Below are positions 43,533 through 55,123 of a DNA stretch of 64,000 bases, piece after piece. Location of the stretch: NCBI GenBank assembly GCA_023897205.1, contig JAHWDD010000008.1, forward strand, positions 248,001-312,000, in the 5' to 3' direction. A program made the translations under genes and the position numbers. Under the pieces are notes generated by a model that worked only from the letters and a program-made list of their open reading frames with translations, ran no database searches and was not told the DNA's origin. The stretch is from Exophiala sp. HKRS030 (Eukaryota; Ascomycota; Eurotiomycetes; Chaetothyriales; Herpotrichiellaceae). Every line of letters starts with the position of its first letter. The first letter of the stretch is position 1.

Positions 43533-46500
43533 ATGTCTCTGCGCACTTTATTGTCGCGGCCTGTGACTGCTACCACCCATCGGAGACACAGCAGCATTAT
43601 CGAAGATGCATCGCAGGAAGGAAGTCCAGTCGGCGGACGTGGCCGTGCTGATTCGATGCAAAGGCTTAGCCTCGGATTCACACGGTCCAATGAAGAGACA
43701 TTCAATCCATTCATCACATATGAGCCGGATCAAATGTTGACTGGAAAAGAGCCTCAGCAACACGATGGCCTGTCGGCAGAACACTCTACCCTACCTAAGA
43801 GTGTAAGCACTCCGGCCGCCTTGACCTTGACGCACAAAAATCAGTCAGAGCAAGAGCAGGCGCTGAACCGTGACCTGGACGATCTCCCTTTGCCCAGACC
43901 TCAGCGATTTTCGATTCTCGGTTTCAGACATGCTTCGGACCCCCAGTTATTTACGAGGTTCAGGAAGGACGAGGACGACGTTCCACCACCGACTAATCCG
44001 AGCCGTAAGTATATTGTTTCTTTCCAACACCACAAACATCTATCTAACGTGTCCTCTGTAGCGCCACAAATCATCACTACGGCACCAACAACGCAGGAGT
44101 TCGATGAACCCGCGAAGCGCCCCAAGAGAAAACTGTTCCGAGCCCCTAGTCCCTTTCGAAAGAGCATGGCATTCAAACATGGTGTGCAGGAATCCCTCCA
44201 TGAAGACGATGATGAAGAGAGGGACAATGCCCAATCAACCGCTTCAAGAGCCGGAATGTTGCAGGAAAATACCTCTTTCGAACGGTTACCTCGGCGAAAG
44301 ACTGACGGCAACCCTATGGCACCTCCTCCCTACGGTGACGAGACCTCCTCGTCACTAGCAATCCCGGTGACACGATTGTCTGACTCTTCCCGCTCCGACG
44401 ACAGTTCTGGCAGCCACCATGTTTACGCGAAAACCACAACTACGCATACCATCTCTACCACGACCACCTTTTTCAAACTGAAGAGACGGAAAAAGAACAA
44501 GGGCCACTTATTCCCCTTGCCCGAAAGATTCACACCTTCTGACTCGGGTCGGACGAGCACCTCTTTTGGTCGTGATGATTCTCTGAGCGAGAGGAAATCC
44601 TTGTCTCCTAGCAGGAAGTCGACCACTGCTGTGAGGTTTGACACACAATCGACGAGACAGAATTCCGCCAACCAGTCACCTACTCATTCAGCTATTGCCC
44701 TCACCAACGCCCCTTTCGGCTCGCCAGGGCCCACCATCATGCGGCAAGATTCAGCTTGGTCCACGCATTCTGGCCATTCCACTCCTTCGGTCAACTTGGG
44801 TCCTCCTCGAACGAATGGAAGAGGTAGGTCCTCTACCATGACTTCGCTAGGTCGATCAGCGGAAAAGTTGCTCGACACTGCCCAGCCTGGATCGGCCAGA
44901 ACCTCGACTTCTACGAGCGGCAGAAGGAGTTTCGGGGATCTTTTGAATCTTCCGCATCGACTACGGCAAAACTCAGCTCCGCCTGTCCGACACGGTGCGG
45001 GCAATAGCCCAGGAACGCCAGGTTCGAAATCCAACTCGTTGCAGATAGCGCGAGAGGAACACGAACGTGTTTATCCCAAACGAGAGGATGGCGATACCCC
45101 TGCGAGTTATCTGGAAAAGCTCGAAGCCGCTGTTCCAAGAGGGGCGATGGCAACGGCCCTCTGCAAAGCCGCCGATGAGTTTTCTAAGACCTGTCTGCGT
45201 AAGTACATGCGTGGATTTTCGTATTTCGGCGAGTCAATCGACATGGCTATAAGAAAGATGTTGATGGAGGTGGAACTCCCGAAAGAAACCCAGCAAATCG
45301 ACCGGCTCCTGGCAGGCTTTGCGGATAGGTACTATGAATGCAATCCTGGCATTTTCGTTTCGACTGATGAAGCCGCTTTCGTTGCTTTTTCGATCCTCCT
45401 TCTTCACTCCGATACCCACAACAAGAACAACAAGCGGAAAATGCAAAAGCACGATTATGTAAAGAATACTCAGCAGGGCCCTGTACAAATCTCGAGCGAC
45501 ATCTTGGATTGTTTTTACGACAATGTTTGCTACACTCCCTTTATCCATTTCGAGGACGAAGTTGCGATCAACACCCATCGCCTGGCCGCGGGTCCAAAGT
45601 TCAAGAAGACATTGATCAAAACGAAAAGCACGGAAAGCCTCAGGGGTCCTGTCGATCCGTACACTCTGATTCTTGACAATAAGCTGGATTCATTACGGCC
45701 ACCACTGAAGGAAGTCATGGACACTGAGGATTGTTACAGCTCGACTCGCACAAGCGGAGGCCCAGAGCACAACGACATCCACAAAGCATTCGTCAATTCG
45801 GCGGTGTTGCAGATTGTTTCAGCAAGATCAAGGCCTGATGCTTTCCTCTCACAAGCTACAATTAGCAACCCTGTTGATGCTCAGGTCGGACTTGTCAGTT
45901 TCAAAGTCGCCAAGGTTGGGCTTCTATGGCGCAAAGATGTCAAAAAGAAAAAAGCCAAGCGGCCATGGCAGGAATGGGGCGCAATATTGACCGATTCCAA
46001 GCTTTACTTCTTCAAAGACATTGGTTGGGTCAAGAAGCTGATGGGTCAGTACGATGCCCACGCAAAGTCTGCGTCCAAACCTGGCCCACTCGTTTTCAAA
46101 CCGCCTCTATCTTCCTTCGAGCCCGACGCTTTGATGTCAATGGATGATGCCGTGGCATTGATAGATTCCGGTTATAAGAGACACAAGAATGCTTTCACCT
46201 TCATCAAGCACGGCGGATTCGAAGAGATCTTCCTCGCCAACAGCGAGTCGGAGATGCACGATTGGATTGGTAAATTGAACTACGCCGCCACATTTCGTAC
46301 GGCTGGCGTGAGGATGCGTGGGCCAGTGACTACCAATTACGAGGGACGACATCTTCTTCGCAATGACTCGGACATTACGTCTAAGAGTGCCGAGACTCCT
46401 CAGAAGGACAGGAAGCTAGATGCCCAAGCAGCTGCGTGGGAAATCATGTTTTATCGGCGACAACTTATCAATGAGAAGATTAGCGACTTTGACGAGAGGC

Positions 46501-47729
46501 TGGCCGTGGCACAGAAGGAACTGGACAATCTTTTGAGAAATGCTCGGCATCTGTTGATCCTCCTGCCCATTCAGCAAAAGACTCGCGAACAGCTTGTTCT
46601 TGCTGCTGGCCGTATGTCTGCAAAGTTAAAGTGGACCCGCGTCGAGCTGTGGCGTACGAAGACACACCGAGATACCCTGTGGAGAGACCTCGAGCACGAG
46701 GGAGTGACAGCATTTCCTGCTCCGAGGACTCCATCCACGATGACACCACAAAAGGCGACACCTGTAAAGACGGGCCTGCCCCACCTCGGACGAAGCACTA
46801 CCGAGACCAGTCATTTAACGCTGTCTCCCATCAGTGCGACCTCCTCTCGGCCGTCAAACCTGGCCGATCGGATTAAGAATTCGGAAAATGGAAGCATTCA
46901 CACGGCACCGAGCACGATCGACCTGACTAATGAGGGAAGCGTTAATCCATCTTCCACAGATCTTCCATTGACAAAGTCTGAAAGTGATCATGACTCGAAA
47001 TCCCTAGTTCACCAACTCTCCATTGCTAGTTCTCGTCAAAGCCGTGAGAAAGAACAACTGGTAAAGCATTCCGAGGAGACGGAAGAGCAGGTCCTCAGAG
47101 ACGCAGGATTGATCGGAGTTGAAGGAGGAGTGCCGAAACACAAACGACCCGACACGAGCGAGTCTGAGCGCGACCGAGTGGGCGCAATTGCTGCACCGGC
47201 TGAAGGGGCTAAGAACTCTAGCGTCCGTCGCAGTCTCCATCGGAGTCTGCGTGAAGGTCACCTTAGGGAAGGGGTACACCACCACCATTCTCCAAGCATA
47301 CATCGTCATAAGAAGGCCAGAGATTCCGGTTCCAGTCTTGCGCCTACTGAAGATGGGACTCTCTCGCTCGCGAGTGAAAGTGGAGAGCTGAAGCGCGGCA
47401 CCGGCAGTTTCATTCTACATGGGAAGAAAGCTAGTGTCATCACCATGTCTTCGGAATGGCAGAGTATGTCGCACGAAGATAGGATGAAACTGAGGGGAGC
47501 CGGACAAAATATAGACGGTATGAAGGACCATTCTCTCGCTGTTCACGACGACGATGATGACGATGCCATCGAGACCGCTAGCGCCCTCATGAGAGCCCTA
47601 GATGATCGATACGGATCCCCAATCTCGAGTCGCAAACCCAGCGTCGCCACCTCTGCTGAACACTTTGTTGATGCCGAGACAGGCGAAACAGGACGCGAAG
47701 ATCTGAGAGCAGCAAGCGATGAGGAATGA
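43533..47729 (+). CDS. Sec7-PH domain Arf guanine nucleotide exchange factor
   Basis: The model is 43533..44004 and 44062..47729, 1379 residues. The removed segment (44005-44061, 57 nt) has GTAAGT, a CTAAC branch site and CTGTAG, but contains no stop, so the unspliced frame also reads through. The N-terminal 490 residues are Ser/Thr-rich and disordered. The Sec7 domain is at about 499-680 (FSKTCLRKYMRGFSYFGESI; FVAFSILLLHSDTHN), with the catalytic glutamic finger at E566 (LPKETQQIDRLL). The PH domain is at about 776-900 (WQEWGAILTDSKLYFFKDIG; AFTFIKHGGFEEIFLANSES). A coiled-coil and a charged tail follow. The architecture resembles the Syt1/EFA6 group, which activates Arf GTPases in Golgi or plasma-membrane traffic. 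Confidence 0.94.
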   Translation: MSLRTLLSRPVTATTHRRHSSIIEDASQEGSPVGGRGRADSMQRLSLGFTRSNEETFNPFITYEPDQMLTGKEPQQHDGLSAEHSTLPKSVSTPAALTLTHKNQSEQEQALNRDLDDLPLPRPQRFSILGFRHASDPQLFTRFRKDEDDVPPPTNPSRKYIVSFQHHKHLSNVSSVAPQIITTAPTTQEFDEPAKRPKRKLFRAPSPFRKSMAFKHGVQESLHEDDDEERDNAQSTASRAGMLQENTSFERLPRRKTDGNPMAPPPYGDETSSSLAIPVTRLSDSSRSDDSSGSHHVYAKTTTTHTISTTTTFFKLKRRKKNKGHLFPLPERFTPSDSGRTSTSFGRDDSLSERKSLSPSRKSTTAVRFDTQSTRQNSANQSPTHSAIALTNAPFGSPGPTIMRQDSAWSTHSGHSTPSVNLGPPRTNGRGRSSTMTSLGRSAEKLLDTAQPGSARTSTSTSGRRSFGDLLNLPHRLRQNSAPPVRHGAGNSPGTPGSKSNSLQIAREEHERVYPKREDGDTPASYLEKLEAAVPRGAMATALCKAADEFSKTCLRKYMRGFSYFGESIDMAIRKMLMEVELPKETQQIDRLLAGFADRYYECNPGIFVSTDEAAFVAFSILLLHSDTHNKNNKRKMQKHDYVKNTQQGPVQISSDILDCFYDNVCYTPFIHFEDEVAINTHRLAAGPKFKKTLIKTKSTESLRGPVDPYTLILDNKLDSLRPPLKEVMDTEDCYSSTRTSGGPEHNDIHKAFVNSAVLQIVSARSRPDAFLSQATISNPVDAQVGLVSFKVAKVGLLWRKDVKKKKAKRPWQEWGAILTDSKLYFFKDIGWVKKLMGQYDAHAKSASKPGPLVFKPPLSSFEPDALMSMDDAVALIDSGYKRHKNAFTFIKHGGFEEIFLANSESEMHDWIGKLNYAATFRTAGVRMRGPVTTNYEGRHLLRNDSDITSKSAETPQKDRKLDAQAAAWEIMFYRRQLINEKISDFDERLAVAQKELDNLLRNARHLLILLPIQQKTREQLVLAAGRMSAKLKWTRVELWRTKTHRDTLWRDLEHEGVTAFPAPRTPSTMTPQKATPVKTGLPHLGRSTTETSHLTLSPISATSSRPSNLADRIKNSENGSIHTAPSTIDLTNEGSVNPSSTDLPLTKSESDHDSKSLVHQLSIASSRQSREKEQLVKHSEETEEQVLRDAGLIGVEGGVPKHKRPDTSESERDRVGAIAAPAEGAKNSSVRRSLHRSLREGHLREGVHHHHSPSIHRHKKARDSGSSLAPTEDGTLSLASESGELKRGTGSFILHGKKASVITMSSEWQSMSHEDRMKLRGAGQNIDGMKDHSLAVHDDDDDDAIETASALMRALDDRYGSPISSRKPSVATSAEHFVDAETGETGREDLRAASDEE

Positions 47730-48245
47730 AACATAAAAAGCAAAAAACAAAGCCATGTATTTCGGGCGTGGTCGACCTTTTATTTCTTCTTTTAGAAAGA
47801 TTGAGCGTTACAGGTGCAAAAGTTCAGGGCAATGATAACAATGATGTTACGATTCAGAGAGACAAAATGACGACAGATACAAGACTCGGTCCCGTTCTCG
47901 GGTGTCTTGTGCATGGAGTCGGGGTTTGGGGATCAATGAGACCATGAGCGCGATATCTGTAGAGGTATTCTCCGTATTCTTCGTCACAATCGATTCATAC
48001 CTTCAAACTTATCAGCGAGGTTCAGCTTTCCAGTGCCTTTGACGTCTGACTGCATAGTACGGAGTACTATCCTTGAGCTTGGCACAAGGCCACTACCAGC
48101 ACTTGCGGCGACCTTCACCGCCACCATCTTCACTTGTCCTCGCCGGGGCCCAAAATGGTCGATGGGAAAATCTGCCCAAAAATAAAGACAAAAAAGTTTG
48201 GAGAGTCGAAGCCCGGACCTGGCGCTTCTCTTTTACTTATTCCGA

Positions 48246-48307
48246 CCATGGTCACTGCCATGGACCCCTCGTACCTTGGTCAAGGGATGTTTATCCAGTG
48301 ACCATGG
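48246..48307. repeat. Perfect 12-bp inverted repeat
   Basis: CCATGGTCACTG at 48246-48257 and its exact reverse complement CAGTGACCATGG at 48296-48307, separated by 38 bp. It could form a hairpin or be a paired protein-binding site. Confidence 0.85.
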
Positions 48308-48513
48308 AAACCCGCCGACTCCCAGTTTAGATCCACCAAGCTGGTTTCCAAGAATAAAGGCCCCCCCCCCTCCGAACCATTGGGCCAAAGTGGCGGTTCG
48401 ACGTGGTTGAGTCTTCCATAGTGGCCATCAAGGCGTACTTTGTTGAGGAAAAAAGTTCACCGGATCAAACACGTGTAGGGATGTGATTTATACAGGTATT
48501 GCGGTGACGACTC

Positions 48514-48532
48514 GGGGGGGGGGGGGGGGGGG
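48514..48532. repeat. Poly-G run
   Basis: Nineteen Gs immediately before the left copy of the 150-bp duplicated segment. Confidence 0.9.
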
Positions 48533-48680
48533 CCTTGTTGGGTGTTAAACCTTCACCGTTCAACGTTTAAGCGTTTATGATTGGAGGCAAGGTTTTATAT
48601 AACCATGGGGGGGGTGTTATGGATTTTTTTTTACACGGAAAGAAATTGTCAGATCAAGTAACATTTTGCCATTGTAAAAA
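48533..48680 (+). repeat. Left imperfect copy of a 150-bp direct repeat flanking the gap
   Basis: It aligns along its length to 48960-49108, sharing TTCACCGTTCAACGTTT, GTTATGGATTTTT, GTCAGATCAAGT and ATTTTGCCATTGTAA. The differences are mostly homopolymer expansions and scattered mismatches. Confidence 0.85.
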
Positions 48681-48713
48681 AAAAAAAAAAATTATGTGTA
48701 GAGGAAATTAACA

Positions 48714-48813
48714 NNNNNNNNNNNNNNNNNNNNNNNNNNNNNNNNNNNNNNNNNNNNNNNNNNNNNNNNNNNNNNNNNNNNNNNNNNNNNNNNNNNNNNN
48801 NNNNNNNNNNNNN
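48714..48813. other. Assembly gap (100 N)
   Basis: 100 Ns directly before the poly-C block. Confidence 0.99.
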
Positions 48814-48959
<146 letters not shown>

Positions 48960-49108
48960 CCTTGATGGGTCTTAAGCCTTCACCGTTCAACGTTTCAGCG
49001 TTTAGGATTGTCGGCAAGCTTTGATATCACCTTGTGGGTGCTGTTATGGATTTTTGTTGACAGGGATAGAAATGGTCAGATCAAGTCTCATTTTGCCATT
49101 GTAACAAG
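48960..49108 (+). repeat. Right copy of the 150-bp direct repeat
   Basis: See the left copy. This version lacks the inflated homopolymers and runs on into normal sequence, so it is probably the true one. Confidence 0.85.
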
Positions 49109-49474
49109 ACTAACTAAATGAGGTGGAGAGGATATGACCTAATCGATCTGTATCTCCTCGACCTCTGTCCCATGTCTAATGGTGATGATGCTTGACGAAG
49201 GCAACACATGCCAGAAGTAAATCTATCAATCCCATTGTTTTCGTTCCTTTTCTCCCCAATTTTGTTTGCTTCACACTCCTCCTCGAATCATCGAGGTTTT
49301 TGATCGCATGCAGATGACACAATGACTGAATTAATCAAAGACACCTTTTGTGTCTTGTTCATGCTGGAGGATCGCTGGTTGATGACAACGCCATGCTGAT
49401 CCGGACGATGAGAATGTCTCGGACCACGCAGCAAAATTGTAATTGCACGCCATCATCAATCTTTGACCTTCTCT

Positions 49475-50487
49475 TCATGGTGGTGAACCACCAACTCCAT
49501 CTGGATCAGGAGCGTCCCAGTAATTACTCTGAGCATTGTTCCACACTCCACCATATTTTTTGTTGACCCATTTGGCGAGGAAGAACAGAGAGTAGCTGTC
49601 AAGGTTGGTGGCGGTCTTGTTGTTGACAGTTCCAGGGTCCAAGTAGGCAAAGTTGTTGGCCAACATCGCTCCTTGGATGGGCTGGTATGTTCCGTACAAG
49701 GTGTCCCACTCTTGACCGATGTGAGGGTTGGGGTCAGAAGGATCAGAGTAGTTGTGGAAACCCATGATGTCAACCTGCATGTACTGGCAGATGAGTTCAT
49801 CCTCGTAGGTTCTTCTGATGTTCAATTGACTGGGTGACACGCGTGGTGCCATCTTTTTATCCCACAGTCTGTCTGCGTATTCCAGCTGGGTCCAATAGTC
49901 GGGACAGAAGGTGACGGCCCACTGACCGTCCTTGCTCTGAGCGGGGTTGGCAACGTAGGCGTTGGTGCCCGGTTGGCATGTAGGGGTGGTGGAGCTCTCA
50001 CTACAGGTGTAGAAGAGGCGTTGGGTGACATCCTGGTTGCTGTTTGGTTGTTGACCCTTCCAGACGAAGTTGTAAGGATACTTGAGATTGTTCTTGATAC
50101 GATTGAAGACGCCCGAGTTGTACTTCTGTGTCGACACACACAAACAGTTAGCCATGACAGATCGGTTGGGATGTGGACGTGTGTCCCTTTTCTTACAGTC
50201 TTCCAGCGTTTAGGCTGACCAAAGAACCAACCGAAGATGAAGTCGTTGTCACCACCGACCGAACCGACGTTACTGGGATTCAACATCTCAGTCACCGCAA
50301 CCCAGCTGGCTCGCTCGAGGATGGCGAGCTGGCTCGAATTGCAGTCGTTGACGGCCTTGGACCAGTCGATTCCCTGGAACTTGCTCTCCGCGGATTGATC
50401 ACGGGCCATCACGCCGCTGGAATCACCGCCATTGAGAGGGACGCCGAACGCGACGAGGAAGAAGGTGAAGAATGCGAGTGCCAACAT
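49475..50487 (-). CDS. Secreted metalloprotease-like (M35/Asp f 2-type) protein lacking HExxH
   Basis: The two-exon model is complement(49475..50125, 50197..50487), 313 residues, with a GGCTAACTG branch site in the 71-nt intron. The signal peptide is MLALAFFTFFLVAFGVPLNG. The exon 1 segment NDCNSSQLAILERASWVAVT and the exon 2 segments TQRLFYTCSESSTTPTCQPG and WAVTFCPDYW resemble secreted fungal zincin-like proteins. The C-terminal TNLDSYSLFFLAKWVNKKYG matches the NADSYA region of deuterolysin-like folds. At the expected zinc site, however, the sequence reads ICQYMQVDIMG instead of HExxH, so it is likely catalytically inactive or uses another chemistry. The family assignment is by pattern only. 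Confidence 0.65.
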
Positions 50488-52857
50488 TCTGGCTTTGGAA
50501 CGAGAGATGGAAAGTTTTGTGTTCGATCGAGATGGTGATGGGAAAGGAGGAATGTACGCAGGAGGGGGGGATGACGGTCTTTTATATGGGAGAGACATGG
50601 ATGCAAGTGAATGACCGCAGCCTGCGGGGTATATAATTTGCCTGGTGAATGAAAGTGAACTTGAGCCAAAAGTGATGACCATGGCACTCAACTGAGTCGC
50701 TCTGAGCTCTGGATTACACGAACAATTCGGTGAGTAGGGAGTTGGAAAGGCTCGCCGGGAAGATGAGATCGACCTCATTGACAGGAGGCATTCTCGTTCC
50801 TACCCAGATTGAATTGTAACACGCCACCTTCCTCTGCTCACTGCTTCCTCTTTGTGAGATTACTAGTATCGGACTGCACAAGCCGGGGGGAACCCTCAGG
50901 GATGTATGTCCTTACTGCAGAAAACCCAACACGACCCATTGCTTTACTCTCAACAGATGTGCTTGATGGGGGGAAACAGTGACCAACATATACTCATTGT
51001 CACCACCTCGTGGTGCAGGCAAGACACATGAGATGTTCCTTCAACAAGAGCCGTGAATGTTCCTTCATTGAGTCTGGGCCGTACACACAGGTAGTCCGTA
51101 CAAAGGAATACTTTCCCCATCTATCGACCAACGTGAGGTTCTTTCCGAAGGCCGTTTCAGTTGATGGGCATCTTAGCAAGTCCTTCATGAGCATTCGTCA
51201 TGAATGTGAATGTCATTGTGACTGTATGAGCAGGTCAGCCTGGTGTGGCCCTTCTGCAGTGTTATCGATCTTTGATGGAAAAAGGAGACGCGTTCGCGAC
51301 GAGGCTGAACAATGGCTCACGTGACGTCGATATTGGCTTCAGCCTCGTGGGTCCTTTGGCGCAAACCACTAGATTCGTGCTCCGCAATACAGTGGTGAAT
51401 TACGACCCCCGGTGTTGAACCTGGGACCGTCCTACTCGCAGTCGTGATGGATGTTGCGGAGAAGCTGAATGACCGAAGGGTCCTCCCTTACCGGTAATCT
51501 GAGAACATGAAGCTGTCAAAAGTCTTCCAAACTGGGGATAGGCTTGCCGATGCGCCCGAGGTGTCTTTCTCTGTTCTTCGCTGGGCTCGCCAGCCACGCC
51601 ACGGAGGGAAGACTGTCCCCTAGCCGCCGCGGCAGAGAGCCGGGATCGAGAGAAAGGGTTGTTCCACTTGAACTTGCACGGAAGCTGTTCCATTCCATAG
51701 ATGGATCTGACCAGAGTTCCACCAAGGACACCTGGAGCGGAAGGGATGTAAATAATATTGATCTGTGTCCCCATGTAAAGGATGAACCCGAGACTATAAA
51801 GGTCAAGGCAAAATCTGGCATGTGCTCCTTGCAAAACACCAGGACCGCAACGGGGTATATTGGGATGATGTTCTGCTGCTTGCTGCATTTCTGGCCCTAC
51901 ATTGACCGCATCGTATTCGCCAGAGCCCTTTCGTAGACAGAAGAGCGGCGGTTTATGCTGATGGATGACCTGCTTGATTGGCCTTTTCTCAAAAGCTTGA
52001 TGGTGGGTATCGGATAGTCGGTCCCTGAAGTCCCAAAGAGCCGCTGGCGGACAGTCTTTCGACATCTTGTCTTGCCAGTAGCTGTATTTCTGAACCCGTA
52101 GGCTGAAGCGCGTGCAAAGGTGAGATTCCAGATCGCCGAGGCCTTTTTAAGTTGGAAAATTGTGTGAAAAAGAAGAGCAAGACTCAACAAGTACGTGCTA
52201 GCCAAGGGGGAGGTAAGACTGTGAGGTGGATATTAGTCAGTGGGAAGAGTGACGAGACACGATTGCTCGAGACATACACCTGAGGTATATATACATATCA
52301 ATATTCAACTGCTGAGGGTGGTGTAGGGACGTAGACAGCTAAGTGGGAATCGGAATCCCTACATAACCTCCAAGGGCTCAATGAACCAAGGCAAAAGACT
52401 GAAGATGATCTTTTTTATGGTGTTTAACACAAAAGGCACGGCACGATTGCGACACACAAACGTCCAGCGGTGCCTTGAACAAACACACACTCCTTCAAGG
52501 GTGGCATAGCACAGCACAGCATGACCTGGGCAAGAGTATAGCATAAATGACACGGAATGCCTTTCCCTTTCTTCATAAAAAGACACACAAACGACAAAGG
52601 TCGACATTTCTCAAACATAAAATAAAAGAAAAAGCCCACCACCCCCGTACCATCCTGCTTCCCGAATACGTTACACACGCACAACACACGTCCACGTCGT
52701 TTCGATCGAGGACCTTTCTGTGCGATATCATTTTTCCCACACCTCAAAAAAGAGATATAACGCCGATCCGGGAGGGGGAGAGCTCCAGGCGTAGAGTACA
52801 TAGCATACTGACAAAACTTTCAACTCGAGCCGAAAAGAATCGACTGCCAGGGCTTCA
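50488..52857. other. Intergenic region, no supported gene
   Basis: About 2.4 kb. The longest frame (51400-52065 minus, 221 residues) has no recognisable domain and an uneven composition. A B-box-like GGTTCAACACC occurs near 51412 on the minus strand, without a foldable tRNA. The right part (52200-52857) is presumably the 3' region of the SWI3-like gene. Confidence 0.55.
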
Positions 52858-55123
52858 CTAGAGCTCGATAGTCTTCTTATCATCAGTCTTGGCAGTTGGC
52901 GATGGCTGTTGTCCGTTGGTCTCACTCGTCGATCCATCCTGGAATCCAAATCGCTGGTTCGCATTGCTGTTGACTGCATCCCTCATCATCCTCATTCCTT
53001 CCTCTGGATTCTTCAGGCTGGCTTGTCGGAATGCATTCTCCATGTCGACGATTCTCCTCTTGAAAGCGAGCCGATCCAAGAATAATTGTTGTCGACTCTT
53101 TTCCAGATCTTTGCGCTCCGTCTGCACTGTTTCTTCCATTTCCGAAAACTGGGACAACTTCATCTCGAGTTTTTGTAATGTGAGGTTGACACCGGCACCG
53201 ATCATGCGAGTCAGTTCGCGCTCCTCGTAAGACGCAAGTCCGCTCGCTCGCGCCGCCGCCGTGGCCGTGCCTACAGTCGCGAGGTCGGTCACGACAGCTG
53301 CGGCCGCAGCACCAGAATCGTCCGAGGTGGTCTTTTCCACAGCAGCTGACGACTCATCCACCTCCATCGTATCCTCAGCCTTGACTTTTTCTTTGCCCTT
53401 GTCGGAATCTGGTTCGGCGGCACCACCCATTCCCTTCTCAAGCTGTGCTCGCATCTCTTTCTGCATGACCTCGATCGATCGACCTGCAGCTGCAGCGACA
53501 ACCTTTGGATCTGCCATCTGAGTCAGGAAAGCCATGACCGACATGACTGGGTTGTCCGTCTGGCTAAGTGGACTTCTTCCAGACAGTGCCTTCATGAAGC
53601 CGTTGCCTTTCAGAGGACCGTCCTCGAGGTATGGATCTTGAATGTCTAGCTGCAAGAATTTGAGCACGCACTCTTCCCTCGTCCTCGTCCCCACGTGTTT
53701 TGAGATTGCCACCCAGTTGTCGTCGAACGTTTCCATTGCCTCCAACAGCAACAGAGTTTCTGCATCTGTCCAAGGGGCATCCTTGTCTGGGATGTGTGAG
53801 TATTCGGGTTCGTCCATCTTCACGAAATCCGACGATCTGTGGTTGCTGGGCATGCGGCATTGGAAATAACAGTTTGGACATAGATCGTACTTGTTGTCTC
53901 CGGTGGCATTTGATACCGTGTCTGACTTGGCGTAATGGAAGCGAGAGCGTGTACAATCAACGCCACAGGCGTAGCAGTTGAACGTTTTTCTGTTTGATTT
54001 TGCAGCCGAAACCATCGCCGTCGTTTCGCCATTGGCCGACTTTTCCTCTCCATTTGCCTGGTTTTCTGGTTCTTCGCTTGCTTTGACCTCTTTGCCTTTG
54101 CTGTCGTAGACATTTCTCCGGACTTCCATATTCAGATCGGCCTTGGACGCGGGAGTCGCAGATTTAGCACGGTCGGTCGAAGGATGAGGCTTCCCAGGGG
54201 TCGTCGCCGTCTTTGAACCAGGCTGGAAAGGTTGGAGTCCGCGGGGAGTGTCTGCTGTGACCTTGAAGTGTCCAGTGAAAGGAGGCCCGATATTGGCGGG
54301 TCGAGTTTGGGGATCGACCTGTTTTGTTCATGTCAGTAAACCTGGAGCAAAGAACCCCCGTACTCGCAACCCATACCTGGTAATTGATGAGACCCCATTG
54401 TTCCAAAAAGGCGTGCACGCGCATGATCGCACAAACATCGCCGGCCAAGTTCCTCCGACACGCGGTTACAGTCAAGTATTCGATGGGGTTCAATCTGTAC
54501 GAATTGATCATGAAATCACGATAGTCCTTGTACACGGCGGGGGTTTTGCTGCGATTCCGGCTGTTGAAGAACTCTGGTAGGGATTTCTTCTCGAGCTGGT
54601 GTATCGTCGTCATGTCGAACCATGTGCTGTAGCTTGGGAGAATGATCTGATGCGTCTGCGCAACCAGATGAGAGCTCGCCGCGGCTTCGATTGCTGATTT
54701 GGTCTGCTCAGATTGTCCATCTGCACCATCGTCAGCAAGTCTTCCCTAGATCGCCGATCTCTTCATCTCCGTGTCCGCGTTGTCTTCACCTTTTGCATCG
54801 TCGTCTACACCACCCATTTCAGCATCTTCAACCTCTCCAGTCGTCTCATCTTGAGCGGCCGATGGTTTTGGCGCATCCGTAGGATTACCGACCGTGGCGT
54901 CTCCGGTTTCCGTCGCAGCGGTCGTATCTGCTCGCAGATTGTTAGCATCGATGATTTTGAGCGACAACGGCACTGCCGTGGAATTTGCTGTCATTTTCGA
55001 CGCGTGCATACCTTGCGTGGCCGCCTCTGGCTCTTGTGTCGCTGTCGTGCCCTCTGTCGCCATAGCAGGAGTTTCCGAAGTCTCGTGCTTCAGATCCGCC
55101 GGGGATTTCTCAGTGTCGGGCAT
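52858..55123 (-). CDS. SWIRM-ZZ-SANT subunit of SWI/SNF or RSC (Swi3/Rsc8-like)
   Basis: The four-exon model is complement(52858..54318, 54377..54720, 54790..54927, 54928 acceptor side to 55012..55123), 684 residues. Introns: 58 nt; 69 nt with a CTGAC branch site; and 84 nt with a GCTAAC branch site, which is stop-free. The acidic N-terminus is followed by the SWIRM domain (about 100-198; [40 protein letters not shown]), a ZZ-type zinc finger from C313 (CYACGVDC ... [11 protein letters not shown]), and a SANT domain from W381 ([40 protein letters not shown]). A C-terminal coiled coil ([20 protein letters not shown]) should dimerise. Known role: core scaffold of ATP-dependent chromatin remodellers in the nucleus. 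Whether it serves SWI/SNF, RSC or both cannot be decided here. Confidence 0.93.

Noticed and set aside
45198..45250. GTAAGT inside the Sec7 domain as a possible donor
   Set aside because: The residues it encodes (KYMRGFSYFGE) are conserved Sec7 sequence, so it is exon.
51400..51460. tRNA-like B-box (GGTTCAACACC, minus strand) with an A-box-like stretch upstream
   Set aside because: The two boxes are too close together and no acceptor stem or cloverleaf can be folded.
51400..52065. 221-residue minus-strand frame
   Set aside because: No domain, mixed composition, no supporting splice structure; could be chance.
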